Part shown: piece after piece, positions 11,690 through 23,410 of the stretch
How the letters are laid out: every line of letters begins with the position of its first letter
Position numbering within the stretch: the first letter of the stretch is position 1
Source of the DNA: Panopea generosa
Lineage: Eukaryota > Mollusca > Bivalvia > Adapedonta > Hiatellidae
Length of the DNA: 64,000 bases
Direction: 5' to 3'
Assembly (NCBI GenBank): GCA_029582155.1
Contig: CM055912.1
Location: 1,426,001 to 1,490,000, forward strand
Position numbers and translations under genes: made by a program
Notes under the pieces: model-generated
Databases searched by the model: none
What the model saw: only the letters and a program-made list of their open reading frames with translations
What the model was told of the DNA's origin: nothing

Positions 11690-12779
11690 ATGTGCTTGTT
11701 AAACATTTCTTATAAATACTAGCATCACTATTCTTACCACCTGCGAGATATGGACCAAGCACCGAGACAATACAACCCGATGTCGTCATATTAATTACAG
11801 CCACCATCAATTTAATAACAGGGGTCATCAGCTGAAAGTTCAGAAAAAAAAATGCTCATCAAATCATAACACAAACCACCGTAAATAAATAACAGCAACT
11901 TATTAACTTTCTGTGGGGATCGGAAATATACGTATATATCATTCTTGCTTCAAGGCAAAGTACCACCATTGGAGACAAGAACTGCTTCCGTGGGGTAGTC
12001 GCATAATGGCGGTTATAAATAATCATTGTTTTTTCTTCTTTAAAAATGCATTTCACTTATTTTAATGCGTTTTTAATTTGAATGACAGTTTTGATGTATT
12101 TTGAACATTTTGAAAGCATTGTCCTGTTTGAATTGTGAATTTAGAAAAGAAAATTGGCGCTTGGAAATGGGGGTATGTATACATGATTTCGGAATTCCCT
12201 TTAACTTTGTCAACAGTGTACACACTGAGCAGAAAAAAAAATCTTATATGGTACACTGACCCCTACTTTTCTCATCATATTTTGGTAGTGCAGACGTTGA
12301 CAAACAGTAAAGTGTAAGTTTCACTTTTTTTCATTTGGGTCTCTCACTGAATGACAAGCGTTCAAGTTTTTATCATTTACTATAGAATAAAAAACAAAAA
12401 TCAATGGTGGGGTTACACATCAAGCTCACCCCTAGAGGTTGCTTTGCTTCAGTATCCGTGGTTTGATTGGTTGTTGAACACTAAGAAAATAGCATCAGTG
12501 TGCGTTTATTAAATATAATCGATATGGAATAAACTCACTTAAGACATTTTTAGTTTTCCCTCCAAGTATACTGTATACTTCCATCTGATTATAATTCATT
12601 TCTTTGGTTAGTAAAATATTATTTAAATTAATCATTATTTTGAATTATACTCAGTTAAAATTTGGTTTCTGTCTGTCTGTCTTTTAAGTTCATAAAACAG
12701 TCACTATACCCATGCCACAGATATGTAATTCTTAAGTTTACATGGTGACATTTATCATAAATATTCCTGCATTACGTCT
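11690..12779. other. Unassigned non-coding stretch
   Basis: No long open frame, repeat or RNA gene that I can recognise. Small open frames of about 60 residues on both strands have no family motifs. Confidence 0.4.
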
Positions 12780-13040
12780 GATGTCATTCTCAACCATTCA
12801 TTTTAAAGATAAAGACTTCGCGGCGAGAAATGCCACAATTATATACAGAGTCTACACTGCAGAGTCGGCAGTTGTACGGTGCAAAGTTTCCACGTGTAAT
12901 CTTTAAATATCAAGCTAACATATATAGACCTGCCAATATTATATGGAAATGTTAACTGAAATGTATGGAAATAAATGGGCGTGGACAAATATTTCCGAAA
13001 GAAACATGCATAGTATTCCGTAATTCTCTGAGTACTGGTA
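12780..13040 (-). repeat. Dispersed repeat, inverted relative to 15770-15990
   Basis: The reverse complement contains CCACGCCCATTTATTTCCAT and a following GTTAACATTTCCATATAATA stretch. These line up with CCCCTCCCATTTATTTTCGT and GTTGACCTTCTCATATGGGC at about 15817-15865 on the plus strand. Similarity is modest (about 70 percent by eye). I cannot name the element. The boundaries are guesses. Confidence 0.4.
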
Positions 13041-14040
13041 CCCAATTTTATTCATAACGACGTTATTACGAATAAACAGTGATATTTTATTCAATAATTA
13101 TTGTTCGCCGTAACAATATCAATCTGTTGGAACTTCATGGGTAGGGTTTAAAACATGTCAATACAAAACTGTTATTAAAGCGATGTGTGGAATAATAAAG
13201 GCAAATTATGGTATTGTTCTGACAGTTCATGAATGGATATATCCTGGTGTCACCGGTTTACACACACGACACACGCATAAGTGGCAAGGAAATAACCGTC
13301 TTGTGGGATAAATACAGACAAAACTATTCTATAGCCTTTTAATCATTTATATCTATCAATATGGAAACAATATGGACAACATTAAGTTTAACATATGTTG
13401 TTCTTTCGTCTGATTTGCTATTTCGACGGGTTACCCAATACCACGTAATTTGCTATGTACGTCACCAGTTTTCACGCAATTTGCCAATCGTGAAACATCG
13501 GATATTTCCGTATCCTCCGTAGAATACACCTCGTGTATAGCTCTAGAATACACCAACGCGAATCGCCTGTGTTACAAGTCTGTGTTCATTCGCGTGAAAG
13601 TAACAAATTATGTATCCGTCATTAAGTTGATTATATATGGCGTTGTTATATCGATTTTATTATTTATAAACTCGACATGGGTCATATTTATAGGGAAATT
13701 TAAAATATCAGCCTTGATTAACAAACGTTTATATTTTCAACGTACATGTATATAAGGGGGGGGGGCCGCCATTTTACTCTATCATGTGACTGAAAGTATT
13801 TCCAAAATGGCGCCTTATTATGTCAGAGGTCTATTGCGTAGCATAAAGGCCGAGGTGATCAGATTGGCAATTTGCAAACGTTCACAAAAGTTCACAGTGA
13901 TGAATTTGTTCCACGTAGGCGGTTGTCTCATTAAACCATATACTAAAGCGTAGAAAAACGTTCTTTGAAATGAAAATTTAGAATGTATGAATATATTTAA
14001 ATCATATTTGAAACAGTCATCGTTTTTTTGTTGAAATTAT
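13041..14040. other. Unassigned stretch with facing CCGCCATTTT / AAAATGGCG motifs
   Basis: A G-run at about 13757-13765 is followed by GCCGCCATTTT and, about 30 bases on, AAAATGGCGCC, so YY1-like cores sit on opposite strands. A 101-codon open frame at 13450-13755 is AT-rich at its end and has no motif. No gene could be supported. Confidence 0.35.
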
Positions 14041-14046
14041 CTGAAG

Positions 14047-14275
14047 AAGCGGTGGTCTAGTGGTTAGCATGTTTTCTCCAAGACCCAGAGGTCGCCGTTC
14101 CTGAACGGGGTTTCGTCCAGAGTTTAACAAACACACTCCCGTCATGCCTCATTCGGGCAAGGTACTGTGAAAGAATGCAATACTACGGAGGATGAAGCAT
14201 TCTGTCCCGTGTACAGGGGGAGTCGTACCCAGTGCACGTAGAATATCTCACTAAACTTCTATGTAAATCCGTTAT
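14047..14275 (+). mobile_element. tRNA-derived SINE, type 3
   Basis: The head GCGGTGGTCTAGTGGTTAGC is a clear tRNA-type A-box region, with a decayed B-box after it. The body (ACACACTCCCGTCATGCCTC, ATTCGGGCAAGGTACTGTGA, CTACGGAGGA) recurs at 31105-31300. The two copies together support a real family and not a chance tRNA match. It is not a functional tRNA: no acceptor stem closes and the B-box is broken. Confidence 0.75.
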
Positions 14276-15769
14276 TCAAATGCTCCAGAATGTGCCCTGT
14301 ACAGTATAGAAAGAAGAATGGGGTAACAAAAACAAGTAAGATTACCGAAAACAACTTTTTAAAGCACTTTCGGGTTTTAAACAGAGAAAATCATGTGCTG
14401 GATGTCAAGTCATGGGTGTGAGGGCATGGAAGAGTGTGAGATTGGGTGTCACATACTGGTGGATATAGTCAGGAACGTAGCTTCCTAAAGACACTGTAGA
14501 CACGTGCCTACACATTTTTCTGAGAAATCAAAATAATAAAAATGCAAAAAAATGTAATATAAATCGATCAATATTAAGGATAACCAGGCCCCCTAAAACG
14601 AAAGTCTAGCTGAAACAAAAAATCGGGGAGAAATCTCTCCCCCCCCCCCCCCCCCCCCCCCGCCCCCACCACACACACACACACACACAAGCGGCCCTAC
14701 AAATGGGCCCATACATTGTTTTCGGTCAAGCTACGCCCCTTATAGCGTATATACTAAAACATGTTGATATCTTAAAAACCCAATGCTGTATTTTTGTGAG
14801 TATAAAGGGGTGAGGGAATGGTTATTTGTGACTTTAGATATGTTTATAAAGAAAGATAATCAGATATGTTAAAAAAGCGAATATCCACCAGGTTTTATAC
14901 CTGGGACTTCATGAACTGGAAGCCAAATCGGGGAGAAAGTGGTGGAGGGGTGTGCCCCTCGCACTACTGTGGGTACGGGATTTTATCCAATATTTATTTT
15001 AGTTTTAATTTAAAAACATACACAACTTAAAAAAAACTACAAGATGCATTACAGCAAACCTCCACCAGTATGTATCCCTTCTAACAGGGTTTCCCAGACT
15101 ACACTGGCATACTTAACAATGGGCATTTTATCTATAAAGAATTACAAATTACTTCATAGTTTTATAATATATATTATTTACACACACACAATAAAAACCA
15201 TGCCATTCTATAAGGAATTACAAAATACTATCTTCATGTCATACCATCTCTTTAAACATTGTATCGATAATTACATTATACACACATACATTGGCAAAAC
15301 ATGTAGACTATCAATATTATTCAAATGTAGTGGATTTATACGAAACATGGTGTACAAAAACATTGGTTTTCGAATTGTGATTTGGTCAGCGTTTTCTTCA
15401 TATTTTGAACTGAAAACTAAGCTACTAAAACAACATCTGATACTAAATTTCATGTATGTCATTCAAATACATCTTATTTTACATAACAAGAAATGTTTAC
15501 AGTAAGTATATTATTGACTTGGTTATCATTTTCCGACTGGTCAGCGTTTTTCTAGCAAAATTTGATCAGCCTAACTCTAACGTCAGCTATGAAAATCAGC
15601 GTTATAGTGTGGCCCTCCGAATACGATGTCTGTAGTCCATTCTCTCGTTTCCCTTTTGGCTAAGTGGATATAAATCAGTTCTACCCAGATGATTTATGTT
15701 GTTTCAGTCGTACTTGCCAAGTATAATACGATGAGGTTCAATGCTTTTACCTACCATCAAAGTATCAAA
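14276..15769. other. Unassigned AT-rich stretch with a poly-C/(CA)n tract
   Basis: Contains a C homopolymer of over 20 bases followed by a (CA)n run at about 14638-14690. The 153-codon open frame at 15044-15505 has codon composition that only reflects AT richness and no family motif, so it is not called. No other feature was seen. Confidence 0.45.
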
Positions 15770-15990
15770 CTCAAGCGCGCACACAAAGTGCACTCCCTTT
15801 CTCGAAATTGTTTGGCCCCTCCCATTTATTTTCGTAAGTTCCCGTTGACCTTCTCATATGGGCAATACAACATCATCTATACATGTAACTCTACGCATGT
15901 TAACTCGATAGTTTGTTGGCTGTACATTTGTTTTCTGTACAATCTGCATAGCCGACATTCGCAACTGCTCGCAACGTTCTATTTTTAGTC
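15770..15990 (+). repeat. Dispersed repeat, inverted partner of 12780-13040
   Basis: See the partner: the shared core is CCCATTTATTTTCGTAAGTT with flanking similarity on both sides. It sits in a region with no coding capacity. It may be a SINE or MITE, but I see no A/B boxes or terminal inverted repeats. Confidence 0.4.
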
Positions 15991-16404
15991 TCTGAAGAGG
16001 CGCTTATATTATTTTGCTATTTAGCGATACGCAAACTTCAGAATTACAGATTTATATTTCTGTTTTACACCCTTTTTAAATTAAAAATGCATGATCGAGA
16101 CTTACATCAGACATAAAGCAATTATAGTTATGTCCCATGTAAACTTGAGATAGCCGATAGCGTCAAAGGTATCTATTGAATATATTAATATTTATAGGAA
16201 GCGACTCAATCGAAATCATTACTCAATATCAAAACAAAACACTGATACGTACATATTGGTTTCAATGTTAAACAAAAACGGTGCAAAATGACGCCATTGT
16301 CAGTGTATTTCGTATGTATGTTGGTTAATTTACACTCGACGTAAATCAAGAAAAAATGTGACGTTCTATGCTGGTTAGTGATATTTTTAAATATACATGT
16401 ATGT

Positions 16405-17385
16405 AATAATAATAATAATAATAATAATAATTATTATAATGTCTTTATTTAGAGAGAGTAAACTCATCAAGTTTTATATACAATAGAAATCTTATTTTCA
16501 ATTTTTAACACATTTAAAATCAATAATATCATTGTTGCAATTGTTTACATTTAAAACAATATTTGGAGCAGATTACCTGCTAAAATCAATACAATGTTAA
16601 CAATGGCAATGTGGAATATTTTATTTTCATGCGAAAAATGTTTTAGTTAAAGTTATATTGTTCCAGACTTCCATAGCAGAATAAGAAAACGCACGTTTAA
16701 GACGTTCAGTATTAGCCTTAGGATGCATAATGACAATAGATTATAGCGAGGGTCAATGGGTACACAGGTAAAAATGCCATGTATGTTTAACATATGTTTT
16801 GTCGAACATATGTTAAACATACGTTTAACGTATGTTTTACATGCGTTTTGGTTAACATACGTTTCAAAACATACGTTTAACATACGTAAAGAAACATATG
16901 ATAATCAGAAACGCACGTTAAACATACGTTTACAGAAACATTTTTACCTGTGTATCTTAATTAGGTTACATATATATGAAGGTACTAAATAATTGATTGC
17001 TTTAAATTAAAAAATGCAAATATGATGTTCTTAAAAAGGTTTAAAAGAAGGCGATTCATTTGGTGCATCCAATATGAGTCAAGCAGCTTTCTTCTGTATT
17101 TTAAGTATCTTGTTAGTATAGGAAAGTGTACCAGTACCCCAAATAGTTTGTGAATAGTTGACTATAATACATAATTTTCCAGAATGTTAAATTTTGTTAT
17201 ATATACCTAAAATCATGCATGTGGTTTTGTTAGGATTTAGAGCCATATTATTATTTACAAACAAACTTTCAATTTTTACAATATCATTTTGTAATTTTGT
17301 TTCAGTTTGCCACAAGTGACAATCACTAACATGCATATTACAATCATCGGCGTACGTGTCAACACTTATAGCACATATTCTCTTC
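16405..17385 (-). mobile_element. Decayed non-LTR retrotransposon with YADD motif, split by a MITE
   Basis: On the minus strand the fragment reads VDTYADDCNMHVSDCHLWQT (YADD catalytic motif at 17343-17354), then IVKIESLFVNNNMALNPNKT, TIWGTG, ILKIQKKAA and LILDAPNESPSF. Past the inserted MITE it continues with HPKANTERLKRAFSYSAMEV followed by WNNI. This is the standard order of a LINE reverse transcriptase from the active site to the C-terminus. Stops and frame changes interrupt it. An (AAT)n tail lies at 16405-16437, the 3' end. The 5' side stops at about 17385 against a second LINE on the opposite strand. Confidence 0.85.
16761..16954. mobile_element. 194-bp MITE with perfect 16-bp terminal inverted repeats
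   Basis: TACACAGGTAAAAATG at 16761-16776 is exactly the reverse complement of the bases at 16939-16954. The outermost TA may be the target duplication, as in Tc1/mariner-type elements. The interior is built from ACATACGTTTAAC-like motifs in both orientations, so it can fold extensively. It carries no open frame for a transposase. It interrupts the LINE at 16405-17385: coding similarity to reverse transcriptase resumes on both sides. Confidence 0.85.
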
Positions 17386-17399
17386 CAGGGTTCATTGCG

Positions 17400-18290
17400 C
17401 TACGCAATATTCACAATGTACCAAGATGTGCAAGGCTCTTACTCTACTAAACCTTCAGATGATCCCTCATACATCCAACACAATTAAGATAGAGGGATTA
17501 TCAAATCCTTTTTATTTCTTCAGATTGTTTACTAAACTTTACAAAATTAATGTTAATTTTATACAATATAATGAAATCATTGCATCTGTACAATCATTTG
17601 CCAACAAATACAATTTTAAAAATTTTACTAGGAAAATGTCATTACCTATTATTCCAAGTAATAGTCAACCTTACCTCAAAACAAAAAAGGATCACAGGAC
17701 CTATACCATATATAGATACTAATTATAGTAAACCAACTTTGAAAATAAAATTGGAAGAAATTTATTCTATAGAAGACGAGACATGGAAGGAAATATATAT
17801 AGTGCAAATATAAATATGCACAGTGCACGGCATAACAGTGGTTTCAAATAAGAATCAATCATAGACTTCTTCCAACACAATCATTTCTAAACAGAATATA
17901 TATAGTAGATTCTCCTCTTTGTAAATATTGCCAACAAGAGGAAACATTAATCCCCATGTTATGATCATGCCCTGAAACACAAACTCTGCTCAAGAAACTA
18001 AGACACATGTTGTTAACAGGCAACATTAATATACCACTAATAGAAGAAACATTTATATTTAATATTGGAAACAATTTATCTCCTGCAGAGCTGTATTTTA
18101 TTTTAGAAACTAAATACTATATTTTTGTACTAAACGTGTACACAACCAACTAAGTAATGAAGCTCTTCAAAACAGAATAAAAAATGTCTTACACATGTCT
18201 TGAATGCATTGCACTGGGAAATAACATACTTGCAGCATTTCAAAACTATGGAAGGGATTTAAAAATATAATAAAATAATTATCTCGAACA
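17400..18290 (+). mobile_element. Decayed non-LTR retrotransposon C-terminus with zf-RVT domain
   Basis: The plus-strand translation gives an open stretch from 17426 (about 98 codons), then shifted frames with SIEDETWKEIY. From about 17840 it reads FQIRINHRLLPTQSFLNRIY, IVDSPLCKYCQQEETL, a stop, SCPETQTLLKKLRH and ELYFILETKYYIFV. The CxxC...C arrangement after RIY(x)VDSPLC is the zinc-binding domain found at the end of L1/Tx1-like reverse transcriptases (zf-RVT). One in-frame TGA and several frame changes show decay. It abuts the minus-strand LINE at about 17390, so two insertions meet head to head. Confidence 0.8.
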
Positions 18291-20465
18291 ATCAGACTAC
18301 CTGCCATCCTGACCAACCCCAAGCCCCACCCGTTTAACCGAGGTACAATTAAATAAAATAAGTAAAACTATCATCTAATTCAATAACGGTGTGGAAGTTT
18401 ACAATAGGGATAAAGAGATCTTTTATTTCATATAAAAATATTAATTAAGCTTTAACATTTATAATGAACTATTCCCCAAGAATAATGATAAAGTATATAT
18501 GCATAATGAAGGAGAGAACGAGAGTACTGAACGAGAGCAATTATTTATTTAGCTATACTTACATTGTAAAGTGTGCGGTTGGATGGCCCACCCCGACCCG
18601 CAACACACTTATTCACGGAGTGAATAAATCGGTTACCAATAGGTAACTGGAAAAAAAGATAGGGGGATATAATATGTTTCAAACATGACTGTCTACTTAC
18701 ATTTACTTCCGTGCAAAATAATCCAACACATAAACAATTGTGAAAATATAGAATTTAATGCCGATTTGGTATGAAAACTGCTATGCCGTCAGTTTGTCAA
18801 CTGTGCACTATTTTTAGAATTTTGCAAAAGCAGAGCATACTTGCATGTATATCGACGTAAGGTTAAAACAGATACGTGTTTAAGTCTAAGCATATTGATT
18901 CCACAACAGAAATGCATACTATATATACATATATGTGTAAAATTACACATTTTACTTTTCATATGTTGCGTTTGTTCTTAGTGAGTAACTGTTATATACA
19001 ATTTGTGTAAGTAAACACGGAAAAGAAGATTAACAGTGTGTTAAAATCATGTGATTTCCATGGATGCATTTATTTCCAAAAAATAGCAGAAATAACTTTG
19101 AGTTGGGTTGTTTGTAATTTCATTTCCCTTAACAAATCTAAAATATGTAAATGTGTCCTCCGCCGTGGTCACGTGATCTAAGGCGCTATTGTCTAACGAT
19201 TAGTAAAGAATGTTTACTGTTCAGAATCATACCAAAGATGGAATCAGTGTAACTGCTTTAAGTATGATCGGTTGGCCAACTGGTCCGGCTTTCTGTTTTT
19301 GAGGTCATTTGAAATAGAGTCGTACATTCCCTACCAAGCTGGAACTCTGATAATCATCAACAATGCATATAGACAAGAGACAACAGTATCTTTGTAATAG
19401 TCTACCAATAATCAATTCCCCAAAAAGTTATCCCAAACAAGGATATCTAACCAGCATATAATAATCCGTAACTGTCCCCAACGCTGTATCATAGTCAAAC
19501 ACGTCAAGGCGGACTTATTTTTCAAGGTCGGTTTAGCTCTGGAGGAAGACTGAAGATATTTCTTAATGTCCTATGCAAAACACCAATCCCCTGTATTAGA
19601 ATGGACCGATCAAGGGAAAAAAATCTGTGAAGTCTCTCTCTCATTCTCTTCCATAAATATTTTTATTACTTAAACTATTCTAAATAAACTATTATGTTAT
19701 GTTTTCTTATTTTATGCATATTTTGCCAAACTGAAATTAATACGGAACAATATGATAACGACTATAATGCCACGTAAAATAACTGTCCCGGAAGCAGATT
19801 CACACAAGCTTTAAAAACTATTTTCTGTATCCCTTCCACAAAATGTGTTAGATGTATGACTTTATTGCTTCATTGTTCAATGTATTTTATATATATGTAT
19901 TTATGTGAATAAATATTGTTTAAACTAATTATAACTCGGTTCTGCCACTTGTCAACTCCCACTAGTTCTCCTAACTCTTATAAACCAACATAAATGGTTG
20001 TCTATTGACAATGATGTATGGTGAAGTGCACATTTTCTAAAAAGATTTTTATAATTTGTTTGACCATTTAGCGCCATTTTTATTTTATAAAATACGTATT
20101 AAGTAATTTTCGTATGCATGTGGAGAAATTGATCAACAATTTAAAAAGTTAATATGAATTATTTAAATATGTATGTACCAATGTATCATAATTTGTACAT
20201 ACACATAACACGGACTAATATAGTAGTAAACTAAAATGCTTGGATAGGTTATCATTGTGACCGGTATTTAGCATATATGTATATATTTAGTTATATCCGG
20301 TATTACTGTGTCCTCAACCCTCATATATTTATAAACAAACATTTTATTATTTGTGAAGAGTATTTCATTATCCTTACCTACGGTGATATTTATTAATCGA
20401 TTATTTTGATAACGTGAAATGTTAGAGAAAGAATAGATTATACCAATATATCCTGTATTTTGTGT
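18291..20465. other. Unassigned non-coding stretch
   Basis: More than 2 kb of AT-rich sequence with no open frame over 60 codons and no repeat or RNA gene I can recognise. Confidence 0.45.
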
Positions 20466-20469
20466 TTTA

Positions 20470-20878
20470 CGGCAGCTTATCTACGGTGGTTAGGGCCGTC
20501 GTGCTAACGCTTTGCCAATAAGCATACGCGATGCCATGATAGCACGATGACACGATGGTGATGACACAATAGTACGATAGCACGATGATGATGGTACGAT
20601 GACTCGATGGTGATGACACGATAGCACGTTGACGATGACGCGATGACACGATGACACGATCGTGATGAAGCGATGCCACGACAGCACGATGACGATGACG
20701 CGATATTACATCGCGTCATCGTCATCGTGCCATAGTGTCATCACCATCGTGTCATCGTATCATCACCATTGTGCCATCGCGTCATCGTCATCGTGCCATC
20801 GTGACATCACCATCGTGTCATCGTACCATCACCATCGTGCCATCGTGTCATCGCGTCATCGTGTCACTTTCTACAGTG
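20470..20878. mobile_element. Foldback element copy 1
   Basis: Two arms made of CACGATGACGATGAC / GTCATCGTCATCGTG motifs meet at a hairpin. A 21-base arm at 20684-20704 and its exact complement at 20710-20730 are separated by ATTAC. The left arm ends in a non-repetitive cap with GGGCCGTCGTGCTAACGC at about 20490. The whole element is therefore a large imperfect palindrome with variable-number 9- to 12-base motifs. Its open frames (serine/histidine/arginine-rich) are repeat products. Confidence 0.85.
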
Positions 20879-21224
20879 ACCAAAATTTAACTTTCGTTAA
20901 ATACTAATTTACAGACAAGAGTACTTTAATTGTAAATAATATGATGTTGAATAGGGTATTTTTTATAGTGAAAGAAGAAAGTGAATTGCGTGACAAAATG
21001 TATTGTGATATACTATTTATTACGTGAATGGCATCTTAAATCTGATTAGTGTTCCAACTATGATGTCGCTTCAGTCTATATCTCCGCAAGTGACATTTCA
21101 ACTAACGCTAACTGATGGAAAAAGAACAACAATAAAATGATTACAACAATGACTTTCCAGTGCAATTTGGTCGCTGTATTTCTCTTCATGTTTTCAACTT
21201 ATAAATGACAGAGCTTTACGTATC
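20879..21224. other. Unassigned spacer
   Basis: No gene or repeat recognised between the foldback element and the adjacent SINE. Confidence 0.4.
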
Positions 21225-21510
21225 ATTTTTAATGGGATTTAACGCCATTTTTCAGCACCTGATAAAGTATATATGACATATCAGGTTTGATTGTTGGATG
21301 AAAACCTCAAAATCAATCTGAGTAGAACTACCATCCTTCCGCAAATAACCGGCAAACATTTTTACATAGAGGTTCTGTACCAAGCGGGGCGTTCTGGGTG
21401 TGTGCTATAGCCCGAATTATATACAGCATATGCTTTTGTCGTGTAAGCAATACATATTCAGTTGTATTCTTTTTAAAAATCGAACCCACAACCTCCAAGT
21501 CAAACATATA
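21225..21510 (-). mobile_element. tRNA-derived SINE, type 2
   Basis: On the minus strand the head ends in GGTTGTGGGTTCGATTTTT (B-box). The body has TTGCGGAAGGATGGTAGTTC, TACTCAGATTGATTTTGAGG and the tail GCTGAAAAATGGCGTTAAAT. The same body occurs at 54735-54870, 56085-56245, 57115-57300 and 58258-58478. This copy is nearly full length. Confidence 0.75.
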
Positions 21511-21974
21511 TTAAATATATAAATTTATTATATAACACGTTATGAAATGATACGAATGAAAAGGAAAAGAAGGAAAACTCGACCCACAATAGATATAGTC
21601 ATATAAGTAAAAGTGTCAACTCTACACACCACTATGTCACGCATCGGTAGTATATACACCAACTATTTTATCATTTAAGATTTTGTCTGTTGTTCAACTC
21701 TTTGTGAATCTGTCGAAATGTCTATAATCATAATGTGTACCTTCTCAATGATTTGTCATTCACATAATAACAAATTTGCACGCGTAAATAGCTCACTTTC
21801 AGTGATTATAATATAAAAAGAAAATACATGATTGTTTATCTGATATAAATTCCCTTTTCAGTACTCAGCAGCATTTTGTGTCTCCGGGTATGTTTAACCG
21901 GATACATATTAACCACGAATATTTGAATCCATGATGTCTTCTTCCATTATTTACTTTTTTGCGCATGTCTTACA
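21511..21974. other. Unassigned spacer
   Basis: AT-rich sequence without recognisable features. Confidence 0.4.
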
Positions 21975-22378
21975 GGAAGGCAATGCCACGATAACACGAT
22001 AACACGATGGTGATGGCACGATAGCACGATGGTGATGGTACGATGACACGATAGTGATGGCACGATGGCATGATGACGATGACGCGATGACACGATGGTG
22101 ATGGTACGATGACACGATGGTGATGTGTGATGGTACGATGACGATGACGATGACGCGATGTAATAATGTCACGTCATCGTCATCGTGCTGTCGTGACACA
22201 GCTTCATAACCATCGTGTCATCACGTCATCGTCATCGTGCTATCGTGTCATCACCATCGTGTCATCGCACCATCACCATCGTGCTTTCGTACTATCGTGT
22301 CATCACCATCGTGTCATCGTGCTATCGTGGCATCGCGTTTGCTTGTTGACAAAGCGTTAGCACGATGGCCCTAACGGA
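21975..22378. mobile_element. Foldback element copy 2, inverted relative to copy 1
   Basis: It has the same CACGATGAC / GTCATCGTG arms and a hairpin centre near 22160-22172. The non-repetitive cap is now on the right: AAAGCGTTAGCACGATGGCC, then CTAACGG. This is the reverse complement of the cap of the copy at 20470. The two copies lie 1.1 kb apart in inverted orientation. Confidence 0.85.
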
Positions 22379-22680
22379 ACACCGTAATTTTTAACATAAA
22401 CATGATATATTAAATGCGTTACTGTTTATGGTTGAAAAATAAAGGAATATAATATAAAAAAATCCTAAATTGATGCTGGTAACCATAGAAATATATTTAG
22501 CAAAATATAGCATGGTTACATAGCGGTAACAATGTCAAACTGGAATAAGTTAAATTTTATTTTATTTTCACAAACATTTTATAAATCATATTTGTGCATT
22601 ATTACACAACGATTTCACATAAATTTAAACACTGTAACATACCGGCGATGACGTTATTTACAAGACGTCAACATAAAAGT
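22379..22680. other. Unassigned spacer
   Basis: No gene or repeat was recognised. It may hold the decayed 3' end of the neighbouring mariner element. Confidence 0.35.
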
Positions 22681-23030
22681 CATTCCTTTACAAAATATTC
22701 TCCGATATGTCTATGGCGTTTTATCCACTTTTCGTAAACGATTCAAAACCATTCTGTGTTTACTAAAATATAATTTTCTCACCGACCGTGTCGAACCGTT
22801 GGCCGCGCAAATGCTCTTTCAGTTTAGGAAAACAACGGATGTGAGGTCCGGGTAGAAGAGGGGTGTACACGTCTCTGAAAACCCAGTATGTCAATTTCCA
22901 TTTGAAACGGCACGGCCGTATGACTTGGGACATTGTCCTGATTAAAAATTAGGGACTCTACATTACTGTAGAGAACAGGCCGCTTCTTTCTGAATGTGTT
23001 CAAGAAATCACGCCGAACAACCTGAAACAA
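22681..23030 (-). pseudogene. mariner-type transposase C-terminus, decayed
   Basis: The minus-strand open frame reads KKRPVLYSNV, IFNQDNVPSHTAVPF, then HP in place of the usual HPPYSPDLAP. After frame changes come FPKLKEHLRGQRFDTVGEKI, then WF, VYEKWIKRHRHIGEYFVKE. This is the order of the second catalytic Asp region, the proline-rich segment and the C-terminal tail of mariner transposases. At least two frameshifts and internal stops are present and the N-terminal DNA-binding part is absent, so it is a dead fragment. I did not find terminal inverted repeats. Confidence 0.8.
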
Positions 23031-23410
23031 AACTCAATAACATTTATTTGCGCCGCACTGTCGTTTGACGTCGCCATTTTTTCAACCTTTTCATAGCAGT
23101 TGATGTCATGAAACGAACACCACTCAACCGTTAATAATGGTATTTTCTTCAAATTTTAAAATATGGCGTCACTATCTTTGATATTAACGTTCGTGATTTA
23201 TAGCGACAAACATACGCCATTATCATTTAATTGAAACACATATTACCGACAGGAACACCTAAAATTGAGACGTTTTAAAGACGCCAGTCAAACATATATG
23301 ATGTAAATCAATCGCTTGTAGAATCGATAATAGACGTATAATATTTATGAAACTGTGCAATTTTGCTTAAAATTAAATAAGGAGAGAGCTGGGTCCATAC
23401 TACAGACTAA
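23031..23410. other. Unassigned spacer
   Basis: AT-rich; no feature recognised before the 15-bp array. Confidence 0.4.

Noticed and set aside
10337..11706. CRISPR-like array
   Set aside because: Units are contiguous with no unique spacers, and the genome is eukaryotic.
14047..14120. Functional tRNA gene
   Set aside because: It has an A-box and a decayed B-box but no acceptor stem, and the same body recurs at 31 kb. It is a SINE head. The same applies to the heads at 30.6, 39.9 and 51 kb.
15044..15505. 153-codon open frame
   Set aside because: AT-rich composition, no family motif, no splice or polyadenylation context, and a minus-strand frame on the same bases.
15640..15690. U2 snRNA-like string CCTTTTGGCTAAG
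   Set aside because: Thirteen bases match the 5' part of U2, but the rest of the RNA does not follow, so it is probably chance or a very old fragment.
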